This document shows positions 40,745-50,418 of a stretch of 64,000 nucleotides of DNA, in pieces. Each line of letters starts with the position of its first letter. Within the stretch, counting starts at the first letter, position 1. The notes beneath the pieces are model-generated. The model searched no databases. It saw only the letters and a list, made by a program, of their open reading frames with translations, and was not told where the DNA came from. The stretch covers positions 1-64,000 of the forward strand of contig NZ_LAVA02000064.1 in the NCBI RefSeq assembly GCF_000974985.2. The letters run 5' to 3'. A program made the translations under genes and the position numbers. Source of the DNA: Streptomyces mangrovisoli (GTDB taxonomy: Bacteria > Actinomycetota > Actinomycetes > Streptomycetales > Streptomycetaceae).

Positions 40745-42232
40745 ATGTTCTTCACCTACCTGAGGCGCGAACTGCGCCGCCGCAGAAAAGCGGCCCTCGT
40801 CGTCGCCTCCGGCCTCGCGCTGGGCATCGCCCTGGTCATCGTCGTCACGTCGGTGTCCTCGGGCATGAACAAGGCGCAGGACAAGGTTCTCCAGTCGCTG
40901 TACGGCCTGGGGACCGACATGACCGTCACCAAGGCGGCCAGCGCGTCCACGAGCGCGTCGCAGCGGCCGAACTTCAAGTTCGACGCCAACGGCGACGACA
41001 GCTCCAAGACCCAGAGCAGCGACCGGGTCATGGTCCAGGGCTTCACCACGCTGGCCTCCTCGACCGTCACCAAGGTCCAGGGCCAGCAGGGCGTCTCGAC
41101 CGCGGTCGGCGGCCTGAGCCTCAACGTGGTCAAGGTCAGCGGTCAGTTCACCCGCGGCCAGTTCAAGCAGGACGGCAACAGCGGCGGCGGCTTCAACCGC
41201 CAGGGCGGAGCCCCGCAGGGCGAGGTCCAGGGCGGCGGCGCCAACTTCAACATCAACTCGTACTCGGTGTTCGGCACGGACGTCACCAAGGCCGGCCTCG
41301 GCCCGCTGACCTCCTCGAAGATCACCAGCGGTCGCGCCTTCAAGACCACGGAGACGGACGCCAAGGTCATCATCGCGGACTCGGCGTACGCCAAGGAGAA
41401 GAAGTACAAGGTCGGTTCGACCGTCACCGTCAAGAGCGTCAAGTACAAGGTGATCGGCATCGCCACCGCGAGCAGCGGCGACTCGGCGGCCAACCTGTAC
41501 ATGCCGCTGAAGCAGGCGCAGACGCTGGCGGACGAGAAGAACAAGGTCACCACGATCTACGTCAAGGCGACCGACTCCCAGAAGATCGACGCCGTCAAGG
41601 GCACCATCCAGAAGAACATCTCGGGCACCACGGTCACCACCTCGTCCGACCTGGCGAAGACCGTCTCCGGCTCGCTGTCCACGGCCTCCAGCCTCGCCTC
41701 CAACGTCGGCAAGTGGCTGTCCATCGCGGTGCTCGTGGCCGCGTTCCTGGTCGCGGGTCTGCTGACCTCCTCGGCGGTCTCCCGCCGCGTCCGTGAGTTC
41801 GGCACCCTGAAGGCCCTCGGCTGGAAGTCCGGCCGGGTGACCCGGCAGGTGGTCGGCGAGGCCATCGTCAACGGCCTGGTCGGCGGCGCCCTCGGTATCG
41901 GCCTCGGTCTGGCGGGCGCGTACGTGGTCACGGCCATCAGCCCGACGCTCCAGGCGTCCCTCGGCAGTTCGGGCAGCGGCGGCACCGGTGGTGGCGGCGG
42001 CTTCCCCGGTGGTGGCGGCGGCGGTGGCGGCCTGCCCGGCGGTGGCGGCGGTGGCGGCGCCCGCCAGGCGGCCTCCAAGACCCTCGAAGTGGCGCTCACC
42101 GCGCCGGTCAGCGTGAGCACCATCGTGATCGCGGTGGGTCTCGCCGTGGCCGGTGGTCTGATCGCCGGTGGCTTCGGCGGCTGGCGCGCGTCGCGGCTGC
42201 GTCCCGCGGACGCGCTGCGCCGGGTGGAGTAG
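40745..42232 (+). CDS. MacB/FtsX-type ABC transporter permease
   Basis: 495-residue permease with the four-segment MacB/FtsX architecture: one N-terminal helix (about 18-38), a large extracytoplasmic domain (about 40-320), then three C-terminal helices (about 325-350, 378-400, 458-480). An FtsX-like core SRRVREFGTLKALGWKSGRV is present. The last external loop contains a polyglycine tract (about 410-440). TAGCTT lies 6 nt before the ATG. Family members export peptides or lipids, or act mechanically on wall hydrolases. It is operonic with the ATPase 120 bp downstream. Confidence 0.9.
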   Translation: MFFTYLRRELRRRRKAALVVASGLALGIALVIVVTSVSSGMNKAQDKVLQSLYGLGTDMTVTKAASASTSASQRPNFKFDANGDDSSKTQSSDRVMVQGFTTLASSTVTKVQGQQGVSTAVGGLSLNVVKVSGQFTRGQFKQDGNSGGGFNRQGGAPQGEVQGGGANFNINSYSVFGTDVTKAGLGPLTSSKITSGRAFKTTETDAKVIIADSAYAKEKKYKVGSTVTVKSVKYKVIGIATASSGDSAANLYMPLKQAQTLADEKNKVTTIYVKATDSQKIDAVKGTIQKNISGTTVTTSSDLAKTVSGSLSTASSLASNVGKWLSIAVLVAAFLVAGLLTSSAVSRRVREFGTLKALGWKSGRVTRQVVGEAIVNGLVGGALGIGLGLAGAYVVTAISPTLQASLGSSGSGGTGGGGGFPGGGGGGGGLPGGGGGGGARQAASKTLEVALTAPVSVSTIVIAVGLAVAGGLIAGGFGGWRASRLRPADALRRVE

Positions 42233-42352
42233 CGGCACGTCACCGCACGGCCGAGCACGCCGACCCGGGGAGCTCGGGACACCGTGCCTCTGCTCCCCCT
42301 CGACCCTCGGTCACCGACGACGCGTACCACCCGAAGCCCACCAGGAGTTCCC

Positions 42353-43036
<684 letters not shown>

Positions 43037-43089
43037 CCCCGCGATCTGGTAACGGAGTTGGGGCCGGATGTAACAGTCTTCCGGCGGTC

Positions 43090-43106
43090 TTCTCACCGTT
43101 TCCTCA
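43090..43106 (+). promoter_or_regulatory. TTCTCA direct repeat, subtilase promoter
   Basis: TTCTCA and TCCTCA with 11-bp spacing, mirroring the site at 40683-40699; CAGTCTTC lies just upstream in both. Confidence 0.45.
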
Positions 43107-43236
43107 TCTTCTTGTAGTGACTGATCACCCCCCGGGATACTCCGTAGACCGGGGGGTGACGCACATGCGTTCGAGACCACCCCCGGACGGGTGAGTGCTG
43201 ACCGGCACCACCCGGCACTCATCAGCAGGGGGACTC

Positions 43237-46200
43237 TTGCGCAGACAAGTGAAAAGAGCATGCGCGGCCACGGTGGCCACGGCCGCCGCGGTGGCCCTCG
43301 CCGCGGGGATGACCAACCCGGCGGCGGCCAGGCCCGCACAGCGCGCGTCGGCCGGCGCCGCCTCGTTCACCTCTCAGCACCACATCACCCTGATCACCGG
43401 CGACCGCGTCACCGTGGGCGCCAAGTCCCGCATCCTCGCCTTCGAGCCGGCCAAGGGGCGCGCGCACATACCCGTCCAGCTCCGCAAGGCCGACGGGCAC
43501 ACCTACGTCATCCCGGCGGACGCCGCCCATCTGGTCGCCACCGGCAAGCTGGACCAGCGGCTGTTCGACATCACGGGGCTCGACACCGCCGCCGCCCGCG
43601 CCTCGCAGAAGAAGGGCCTGAAGGTCATCGTCGGCTACGCGGGGACGGCCGGCGCCACCCGGGCCGACGTCCGCGAGGCGGGCACCGTGCGCCGCACCCT
43701 GAAGACGCTGAACGCGGACGCGGTGCAGACGCCGGGCAAGGACGCGCACGAGCTGTGGGACGCGGTCACCGACGGCGACCGCGCCGCCTCCGGGGTCGCG
43801 CACGTCTGGCTCGACGGCGTCCGCAAGGCCGCCCTGGACACCTCGGTGCCGCAGATCGGCGCCCCCGCGGCGTGGTCCGCCGGGTACACCGGCAAGGGCG
43901 TCAAGATCGCCGTACTGGACACCGGTGTCGACGCCGACCACCCGGACCTCAGCACCCAGGTGATCGCCTCGAAGAACTTCTCCACCGCCGCCGACGCGAA
44001 CGACCACTTCGGGCACGGCACCCACGTGGCGTCCATCGCCGCGGGCACCGGCGCCAAGTCGCACGGCACGTACAAGGGCGTCGCGCCCGGCGCCAAGATC
44101 CTCAACGGCAAGGTCCTCGACGACACCGGCTCCGGTGACGACTCCGGCATCCTCGCGGGCATGGAGTGGGCCGCCGCCGAGGGCGCCGACGTGGTCAACC
44201 TCAGCCTGGGCGGCCAGGACTCCCCGGGGATCGACCCGCTGGAGGCCGAGGTGAACAAGCTCTCCACCGAGAAGGGCATCCTGTTCGCCATCGCGGCCGG
44301 CAACGAGGGCCCTGACTCGATCGGTTCGCCGGGCAGCGCCGACGCCGCCCTCACCGTCGGCGCCGTCGACAAGCACGACAAGCTCGCCGACTTCTCCTCC
44401 ACCGGCCCGCGCGTCGGCGACTACGCCATCAAGCCGGACGTGACCGCGCCGGGCGTGGACATCACCGCCGCCGCGGCCCCCGGCAGCGTCATCGACAAGG
44501 AGGTCGGCGAGAACCCGCCCGGCTACCTGACCATCTCGGGCACCTCCATGGCGACCCCGCACGTCGCGGGCGCCGCGGCTCTGCTCAAGCAGGAGCACCC
44601 GACCTGGGGCTACGCCGAGCTGAAGGGCGCGCTGACCGGCTCCGCGAAGGGCGGCGCGTACACGCCGTTCCAGCAGGGCGCGGGCCGTATCGCCGTCGAC
44701 CGGGCCATCAAGACGACCGTCGTCGCCGACCCCGTCTCGGTGAGCTTCGGCGTCCAGCAGTGGCCGCACACCGACGACCAGCCGGCCACCAAGCAGGTGA
44801 CCTACCGCAACCTCGGCACCAAGGACGTCACCCTCAGCCTGGCCGTCACCGCCACCGACCCCAAGGGCCACACCGCGCCGGCCGGCTTCTTCAAGCTGGC
44901 GAAGACCAAGGTGACGGTCCCCGCGGGCGGCACGGCGTCGGTCGGTCTGACCGCGGACACCCGCCTCGGCGGCACCGTCGACGGCGCCTACTCCGCCTAC
45001 GTCACCGCGACCGGCGACGGGCAGAGCGTGCGCACCGCCGCGGCGGTGGTCCGCGAGGTGCAGTCGTACGACGTCACGCTGAAGGTCATCGGCCGCGACG
45101 GCGCGCCCGCGCCGTACTACAACGCCTCCCTGTCCGGGCTGAGCGGCCTCGGCAAGGGCCAGTGGTTCTCGCCGTACGACAAGTCCGGCACGGTCACCGT
45201 CCGCGTGCCCAAGGGGCGTTACGTCCTCGACGGCGGGATCTTCGTGGACCCGGAGGACTTCACCAAGGGCGCCGACTGGATCGCCGAACCGCGGCTGGAC
45301 GTCACGAAGAACACCACCGTGACGCTCGACGCCCGCACCACCAAGCCGGTCGACATCACCGTGCCCGACACGGCCGCCACGTCGGCGTTCGCCTCGCCCG
45401 AGTACAGCATCGACACCGCCGACTTCGGTGTGTCCTTCGGCTGGTTCCTCGACTCCTACGCCGGCTTCCGCACCGCCCACCTGGGTCCGGCGGTCACCGA
45501 CGGCTCGCTCTCCGAGCAGTGGGACGCGCACTGGACCAAGGGCGACGACGAGCAGTACGACACCGCGGTGGTCGCCCAGGTGAGCAAGCTCGCCACCGGC
45601 TACACCAAGCACTACAAGGCGAGCGACCTGGCCACGGTGAAGACCCGCATGGGCGCCGCGGCGAGCGGGAAGAAGGGCGCGGTCACCGCGTTCGGCTGGC
45701 TGCCCGGCAGCTCCGGCGGCTCCGGCATCGGCGTCCCGCAGCAGCTGCCCGGCACCCGGGTCCTGCACCTGTCCACGCTGGGCGGCATCCAGTGGGAGCT
45801 CGACTTCGAGCAGTACGGCGGCGTCGACGCCGACGGGTTCCCGGTCGACGAGGCGTACTACACGCTCGGCGCCGCGCAGACCTTCAAGGGCGGCTCGTCG
45901 TACACGAAGACCTTCAACACCGCGGTCTTCGGCCCCCGTCTGGGCTCCGGCTACGGCGTCTTCCGCGAGGGCAACGACCTCTACGGCCTGGTGCCGCTGT
46001 ACGCCGACTCGTCCCGGCACGCCGGCTCGTCGACGTTCAGCTCGGTGACCACGACCCTGTACCGCAACGGCACCAAGGTCGGCACCACCGACGACCCGCT
46101 GTTCGGGGAGAAGCCCTTCAAGGTCCCGGCGGGCGACGCCGAGTACCGGCTGACCACCTCGGTCAAGCGGAGCGTCCGCGTCGCGGCCGCCTCCACCCGG

Positions 46201-46560
46201 ATCGACGCGAGCTTCACGTTCCGCTCGAAGAAGCCGGCCGCCGGTGACGTGGCGACGCTCCCCGTCTCCACCGCCCGGTTCGGCGCGACGACCGGGCTCG
46301 ACAGCCGGGTCGAGGCGGGCCGCACGGTCACCTTCCCGGTCACCGTCGAGGGCGCGGCGGCGGGCCGCAACCTCAAGTCGCTGGGCGTGTGGGTGTCGTA
46401 CGACTACGGGCAGACCTGGAAGAAGCTCGTGGTGCACGGCGGGAAGATCACCGTGAAGAACCCCGCGGCGGGGCAGGGCATCTCCTTCCACGCCAAGATC
46501 GCCGACAAGAAGGGGAACAAGTCGACGATCTCGATCTACAACGCGTACTACGGCCGCTGA
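43237..46560 (+). CDS. Secreted S8 subtilisin-family peptidase
   Basis: 1107-residue secreted serine protease. Signal peptide MRRQVKRA with an Ala-rich core ends near residue 32; a propeptide (about 35-195) precedes the catalytic domain (about 205-500) with Asp228 (IAVLDTGVD), His260 (HGTHVAS) and Ser437 (GTSMATPH). A C-terminal region of about 600 residues holds beta-sandwich modules. I prefer TTG 43237: AGGGGGA lies 5 nt upstream and it gives a clean twin-Arg/Lys signal; GTG 43195 is the alternative. It is large compared with typical subtilisins. It probably degrades extracellular protein. Confidence 0.9.
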   Translation: MRRQVKRACAATVATAAAVALAAGMTNPAAARPAQRASAGAASFTSQHHITLITGDRVTVGAKSRILAFEPAKGRAHIPVQLRKADGHTYVIPADAAHLVATGKLDQRLFDITGLDTAAARASQKKGLKVIVGYAGTAGATRADVREAGTVRRTLKTLNADAVQTPGKDAHELWDAVTDGDRAASGVAHVWLDGVRKAALDTSVPQIGAPAAWSAGYTGKGVKIAVLDTGVDADHPDLSTQVIASKNFSTAADANDHFGHGTHVASIAAGTGAKSHGTYKGVAPGAKILNGKVLDDTGSGDDSGILAGMEWAAAEGADVVNLSLGGQDSPGIDPLEAEVNKLSTEKGILFAIAAGNEGPDSIGSPGSADAALTVGAVDKHDKLADFSSTGPRVGDYAIKPDVTAPGVDITAAAAPGSVIDKEVGENPPGYLTISGTSMATPHVAGAAALLKQEHPTWGYAELKGALTGSAKGGAYTPFQQGAGRIAVDRAIKTTVVADPVSVSFGVQQWPHTDDQPATKQVTYRNLGTKDVTLSLAVTATDPKGHTAPAGFFKLAKTKVTVPAGGTASVGLTADTRLGGTVDGAYSAYVTATGDGQSVRTAAAVVREVQSYDVTLKVIGRDGAPAPYYNASLSGLSGLGKGQWFSPYDKSGTVTVRVPKGRYVLDGGIFVDPEDFTKGADWIAEPRLDVTKNTTVTLDARTTKPVDITVPDTAATSAFASPEYSIDTADFGVSFGWFLDSYAGFRTAHLGPAVTDGSLSEQWDAHWTKGDDEQYDTAVVAQVSKLATGYTKHYKASDLATVKTRMGAAASGKKGAVTAFGWLPGSSGGSGIGVPQQLPGTRVLHLSTLGGIQWELDFEQYGGVDADGFPVDEAYYTLGAAQTFKGGSSYTKTFNTAVFGPRLGSGYGVFREGNDLYGLVPLYADSSRHAGSSTFSSVTTTLYRNGTKVGTTDDPLFGEKPFKVPAGDAEYRLTTSVKRSVRVAAASTRIDASFTFRSKKPAAGDVATLPVSTARFGATTGLDSRVEAGRTVTFPVTVEGAAAGRNLKSLGVWVSYDYGQTWKKLVVHGGKITVKNPAAGQGISFHAKIADKKGNKSTISIYNAYYGR

Positions 46561-46598
46561 GCGGTTGGACAGTTGCGCGGTTGAGCGGTTGAACGACA

Positions 46599-46632
46599 GG
46601 GTGGCCCGGCGCGAGCTCGCGCCGGGCCACCC
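46599..46632. terminator. 34-bp perfect palindrome terminator
   Basis: Fully symmetric 34-bp sequence (GGGTGGCCCGGCGCGAG and its complement) between the convergent subtilase and XRE genes. Confidence 0.8.
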
Positions 46633-46641
46633 CGCGTCCGT

Positions 46642-47556
46642 TCAGGCCGTGGGGGCCGCCGTCGTCGCGTCCGTGCCCCAGCTGGCCAGCAGCCGCAGCG
46701 CGTCGCCCGACGCCGAGTGCGCCTCCGCGTGATAGACGACCAGCGCCTGATCGGGATCGTCCGGCAGCCGGAACGACTCGAAGTACAGCTGCAACGGCCC
46801 CACCAGCGGATGGTGCAGCTGCTTGAGCCCGTGGCTCTTCTCCCGCACGTCGTGCGTCGCCCACAGCCGCCGGAAGTCCTCGCTCTTCACCGACAACTCC
46901 CCGACCAGCGCCGACAGCCGCGGATCGTCCGGATAGCAGCCCGCGTCCATGCGCAGCTGGCAGACGATGTCGATGGCCTTCTGCTCCCAGTCCGCGAACA
47001 GGTCGCGGTAGGCGGGGCGCAGGAACACCATCCGCGCCCAGTTCCGCTCCGCCTGAGGCAGCTCGCCCCAGTCCCCGAAGACGGCCGCCGCCATCCGGTT
47101 CCAGGCGAGGATCTCCGAGCGCCGCCCCACCAGATACGCCGGCACCCCGTCCATCGTGTCCAGCAGCTGCCGCAGCGAGCCGCGCACCTGCTGCGCCCGC
47201 GCCGACGGCTTCTTCTTGTGCTGCTTCGGCTTCGCCAGATGCGTCAGATGCGCGTGCTCGGCGTCGCTGAGCCGCAGCGCGCGGGCGATCGAGTCCAGCA
47301 CCTCCGCCGACACGTTGCGCCCGTTGCCCTGTTCGAGCCGGGTGTAGTACGCCACCGACACCCCGGCCAGCTGCGCCAGCTCCTCGCGGCGCAGCCCCGG
47401 CACCCGGCGGTGCCGGCCGAAGTCGGGCAGCCCCACGTCCTCCGGCTTCAGCCGGGCCCGGCGGCTGCGCAGGAACTCGCTCAGCTCGGCCCGCCGGTCC
47501 AGCGGCGCGCCGGCCCCCGCGGCGGGTCGGGGCTCGGTGTCGGGCTGTTCGTCCAT
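46642..47556 (-). CDS. XRE-family regulator with MmyB-like domain
   Basis: 304-residue regulator: an N-terminal XRE-type HTH (about 25-95; RVPGLRREELAQLAGVSVAYYTRLEQG in outline) and a C-terminal MmyB-like ligand-binding domain (about 115-285; ILAWNRMAAAVFGDW). MmyB-type domains bind fatty acid-like ligands in the one studied case. It diverges from a zinc alcohol dehydrogenase over 211 bp, an arrangement common in Streptomyces where the regulator controls the neighbouring dehydrogenase. The ATG start is clear. Confidence 0.88.
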   Translation of the reverse strand: MDEQPDTEPRPAAGAGAPLDRRAELSEFLRSRRARLKPEDVGLPDFGRHRRVPGLRREELAQLAGVSVAYYTRLEQGNGRNVSAEVLDSIARALRLSDAEHAHLTHLAKPKQHKKKPSARAQQVRGSLRQLLDTMDGVPAYLVGRRSEILAWNRMAAAVFGDWGELPQAERNWARMVFLRPAYRDLFADWEQKAIDIVCQLRMDAGCYPDDPRLSALVGELSVKSEDFRRLWATHDVREKSHGLKQLHHPLVGPLQLYFESFRLPDDPDQALVVYHAEAHSASGDALRLLASWGTDATTAAPTA

Positions 47557-47767
47557 ACCGTCCAGTATTCAGGGTCGTACGTCCAGCAGCCTGACCCCGC
47601 CAGTGGTAGGACCGGTGAGCGTAGGCAAGGGCGTGATCTGGGTGGCGGGACGGGCATCCGGCAGGGTGGAGACGCACGGCCGGAGGAGGCTCCGGCAGGC
47701 TTGAGGCGTACGGCCGGCACCCCGGCCGTACACCCGTCACGACCCCTCACACCAGGAGAGACCCGGC

Positions 47768-48811
47768 ATGACCACTGTTGCCGCCTACGCCGCCCCCGCG
47801 GCCAAGGCTCCGCTGGAGCGCACCACCATCGAGCGCCGGGCCGTGGGGGAGTCCGACGTACTGATCGACATCAAGTTCGCGGGCATCTGCCACTCGGACA
47901 TCCACCAGGCCCGCGAGGGCTGGGGCACCGCCATGTTCCCGATGGTCCCGGGCCACGAGATCGCGGGCGTCGTCTCCGAGGTCGGCTCCGCCGTCACCGG
48001 GTTCAAGGTCGGCGACCGGGTGGGCGTCGGCTGCATGGTCGACTCCTGCCGCACCTGCGACAACTGCCTCGCCGGACTCCAGCAGTACTGCACCGGCGGC
48101 GGCCCGGTCTGGACGTACAACGCGGTCGGCAAGGACGGCGAGCGCACCTACGGCGGCTACGCCGAGAAGATCGTCGTCGACGCGGGCTATGTCGTCCGCA
48201 TCCCCGACGGCCTCGCCCTGGACGTCGCCGCGCCCCTGCTGTGCGCGGGCATCACCACCTACTCCCCGCTCAAGCACTGGAACGCCGGCCCCGGCAAGAA
48301 GGTCGCCGTCGTCGGCCTCGGCGGGCTCGGGCACATGGGCGTGAAGATCGCGCACGCGCTCGGCGCGGAGGTCACCGTGCTGTCGCAGTCGCTGCGCAAG
48401 AAGGACGACGGCCTGCGGCTCGGCGCCGACGACTACCGCGCCACCAGCGACCCGACGACCTTCGAGGAGCTCAAGGGCACCTTCGACATCATCCTGAACA
48501 CGGTCTCCGCGCCGCTGGACTTCGCCGCCTACCTGTCGCTGCTGCGCACCGACGGCGCCATGGTGAACGTCGGCATCCCCGAGGAGCCGGTGCGCATCCT
48601 GCTGTCGTCCTTCTTCGGCCACCGCCGCAGCGTGAGCAGCTCCGGCATCGGCGGCATCCCGGAGACCCAGGAGATGCTCGACTTCTGCGCCGAGCACGGC
48701 CTCGGCGCCGAGATCGAGCTGATCTCCGCGGACCGCATCAACGAGGCCTACGACCGCGTCGTCTCCAGCGACGTGCGCTACCGCTTCGTGATCGACACGG
48801 CGACGATCTGA
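47768..48811 (+). CDS. Zinc-dependent alcohol dehydrogenase, CAD-like
   Basis: 347-residue medium-chain dehydrogenase of the cinnamyl-alcohol/YjgB type, interconverting alcohols and aldehydes with NADP(H). The catalytic Zn ligands are in GICHSDIH and GHE; the structural Zn Cys cluster is CRTCDNCLAGLQQYC. The nucleotide motif is GLGGLG (about 183-188). GAGA precedes ATG 47768. It ends 15 bp before the convergent AraC gene, leaving no room for a terminator. Confidence 0.9.
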   Translation: MTTVAAYAAPAAKAPLERTTIERRAVGESDVLIDIKFAGICHSDIHQAREGWGTAMFPMVPGHEIAGVVSEVGSAVTGFKVGDRVGVGCMVDSCRTCDNCLAGLQQYCTGGGPVWTYNAVGKDGERTYGGYAEKIVVDAGYVVRIPDGLALDVAAPLLCAGITTYSPLKHWNAGPGKKVAVVGLGGLGHMGVKIAHALGAEVTVLSQSLRKKDDGLRLGADDYRATSDPTTFEELKGTFDIILNTVSAPLDFAAYLSLLRTDGAMVNVGIPEEPVRILLSSFFGHRRSVSSSGIGGIPETQEMLDFCAEHGLGAEIELISADRINEAYDRVVSSDVRYRFVIDTATI

Positions 48812-48826
48812 CGCGTACGGCGACGG

Positions 48827-49855
48827 TCATCCGTCGGGTGCGGCGGCACGGAGGTCCGGGTCGCCGCGCCAGCGGGTCGGGCTGGTGCCGAAGCGGGCGC
48901 GGAACCAGCGGGAGAGGGCGCCCGAGGACGCGAACCCGAGCAGCCGGGCGGCCTCGGTCAGCGGCAGGTTCCCGTCGGCCACGAAGCGGCGCGCGAGGTC
49001 GACCCGGGTCGCGTCGAGGACGGAGGAGAACGTCTCGCCGGACCCCTCCAGGCGCCGGTGCACGGTACGGCGGTCGACCCCCAGGCTGCGCGCCACCTGG
49101 TCGGCGCTGCACCGGCCGGTCGGCAGCAGGATCTCGATGATGCGGCGCACCCGTTCCGGGGCGGACGGGTCCTCGCCGTGCGCCAGCAGGCCGACGTACT
49201 CCTCGGCATAGCGGCGCAGCACCGGGTCGGCCCGGCTGTTGGGCACCTCCAGCGCGGCGGTCGGCAGCACGATCCCGTCGAAGCCCGCGCCGAACACGGG
49301 GGCCGTCCCGAACAGCCGGAGGTGTGTGGTGGGGTCGGCGGGCGCCGGGTGGGTGAAGCAGACCCGGTACGGCCGGGGCCGCCGCACCAGGAATCCGGCG
49401 AGGATCTGGTGGTAGGCGCCGACGACCAGCTCCGTGGCCTGCCGGAGCTGCCGCACGGCCGGGATGTCCAGGGCGATGTGCAGCGTCGCCGTCGAGCCGT
49501 CCTCGTGCAGAGCGGCCCGCAGGGCCTCGTTGTACATGCGCTGGTAGCGGATCAGCAGCCGGAGCACGCTGCGCACGTCCGGCTCCTCGCGCACCAGCAG
49601 GCTCACCGGCCCGAGGTTCGCGAGGCGCCGCCGCTCCGTCAGCCGCAGACCGAAGTCCTCCCGGCCGCAGGCGTCCGCCGCCAGTTCCAGCAGCCGGGCG
49701 GCGGCCGCGGCCGGCATCCAGTGGTCCTGGTCGGCGAGGAGATGCGGGTCGACGCCCGCCCGGCGCAGCAGCGCGGCCGGATCCGCCCCGAGGGCACGGC
49801 ACAGCTCCGGGTAGCCGGTCAGTGCGGCGCTGCGGACGAGAGGTTCCATGGACAC
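48827..49855 (-). CDS. AraC/OruR-like transcriptional regulator 1
   Basis: 342-residue AraC-family regulator of the OruR/arabinose_bd type: effector-binding N-terminal region (about 20-210), then a C-terminal double HTH (about 245-335; RSLGVDRRTVHRRLEGSGETF, AARLLGFASSGALSRWFRARFG in outline). It is a paralogue of the regulator at 58162-59193, sharing SVSLLVREEPDVRS-like and LLPTGRCS-QVARSLGVDRRTVHR stretches. The two flank the acetoacetate/dioxygenase gene set. GTG 49855 or ATG 49849 could be the start. Confidence 0.85.
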   Translation of the reverse strand: MSMEPLVRSAALTGYPELCRALGADPAALLRRAGVDPHLLADQDHWMPAAAAARLLELAADACGREDFGLRLTERRRLANLGPVSLLVREEPDVRSVLRLLIRYQRMYNEALRAALHEDGSTATLHIALDIPAVRQLRQATELVVGAYHQILAGFLVRRPRPYRVCFTHPAPADPTTHLRLFGTAPVFGAGFDGIVLPTAALEVPNSRADPVLRRYAEEYVGLLAHGEDPSAPERVRRIIEILLPTGRCSADQVARSLGVDRRTVHRRLEGSGETFSSVLDATRVDLARRFVADGNLPLTEAARLLGFASSGALSRWFRARFGTSPTRWRGDPDLRAAAPDG

Positions 49856-50132
49856 GCTCCGAGGTGCTGGACCTCCAGCTAAACCCCCGTGAGCCCCAGG
49901 TCAAACGTGCTGCGCCGGTCGGGTGCCGAGATCACTCGGCGGACGCAGCGACGTGCCCCTTCGGGACACGGCCGTGTCCCCTGGGGACGGCCCGCGGCGC
50001 CAGGATGGCCCTCACACCCCTTCTGGCCTGCGGAAATGGCCAGACGGCTGCTTCCGCTCGCTTCCCCGGTCGGCCGGTTCCGCCACTAGCCTCGAACCGT
50101 CCCCCTGGGGGAGAGCGGAGAGCGAGCGACCG

Positions 50133-50396
50133 ATGAACGTGGTGCGGGGCGGCGGCGCGGTGATGGCCGTCGGCGCGGGCAGCGTCGTCGCCGTCGTCGT
50201 CGCCGACACCAACCAGTTCGCGCTGGTCGTGGTGGTGGTGCTGGTCGCGGCCGGGCTGGGCACCTGGATGACCTCCCTGAGCCGCCGCGACGCCGGCCGC
50301 CACGACGACCCGCCCACCTCGCCGCGCCCACCCGCCGCGCCCGACCCGGCCGCCTCGTCCGGGCCCTCGCACCCGTCCGGGCCGTCCGAGCCGTAG
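50133..50396 (+). CDS. Small membrane protein, unknown
   Basis: 87-residue protein with a short N-terminus, one or two hydrophobic segments (about 8-45, Val-rich) and a Pro/Ser/Asp-rich tail (about 55-87). No domain is recognised. A TAGCCT-like -10 near 50085 would give a short leader; GGAGAGCG lies 12 nt upstream of the ATG. It converges on the acetoacetyl-CoA synthetase gene with 22 bp between stops. Confidence 0.6.
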   Translation: MNVVRGGGAVMAVGAGSVVAVVVADTNQFALVVVVVLVAAGLGTWMTSLSRRDAGRHDDPPTSPRPPAAPDPAASSGPSHPSGPSEP

Positions 50397-50418
50397 GGCC
50401 GGGCGGACCGGACGTCGG

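Noticed and set aside
43222..46491. A 1089-residue open frame antisense to the subtilase gene
   Set aside because: It mirrors the codon-position GC bias of the real gene; its translation is low-complexity Arg/Gly/Val with no domain.
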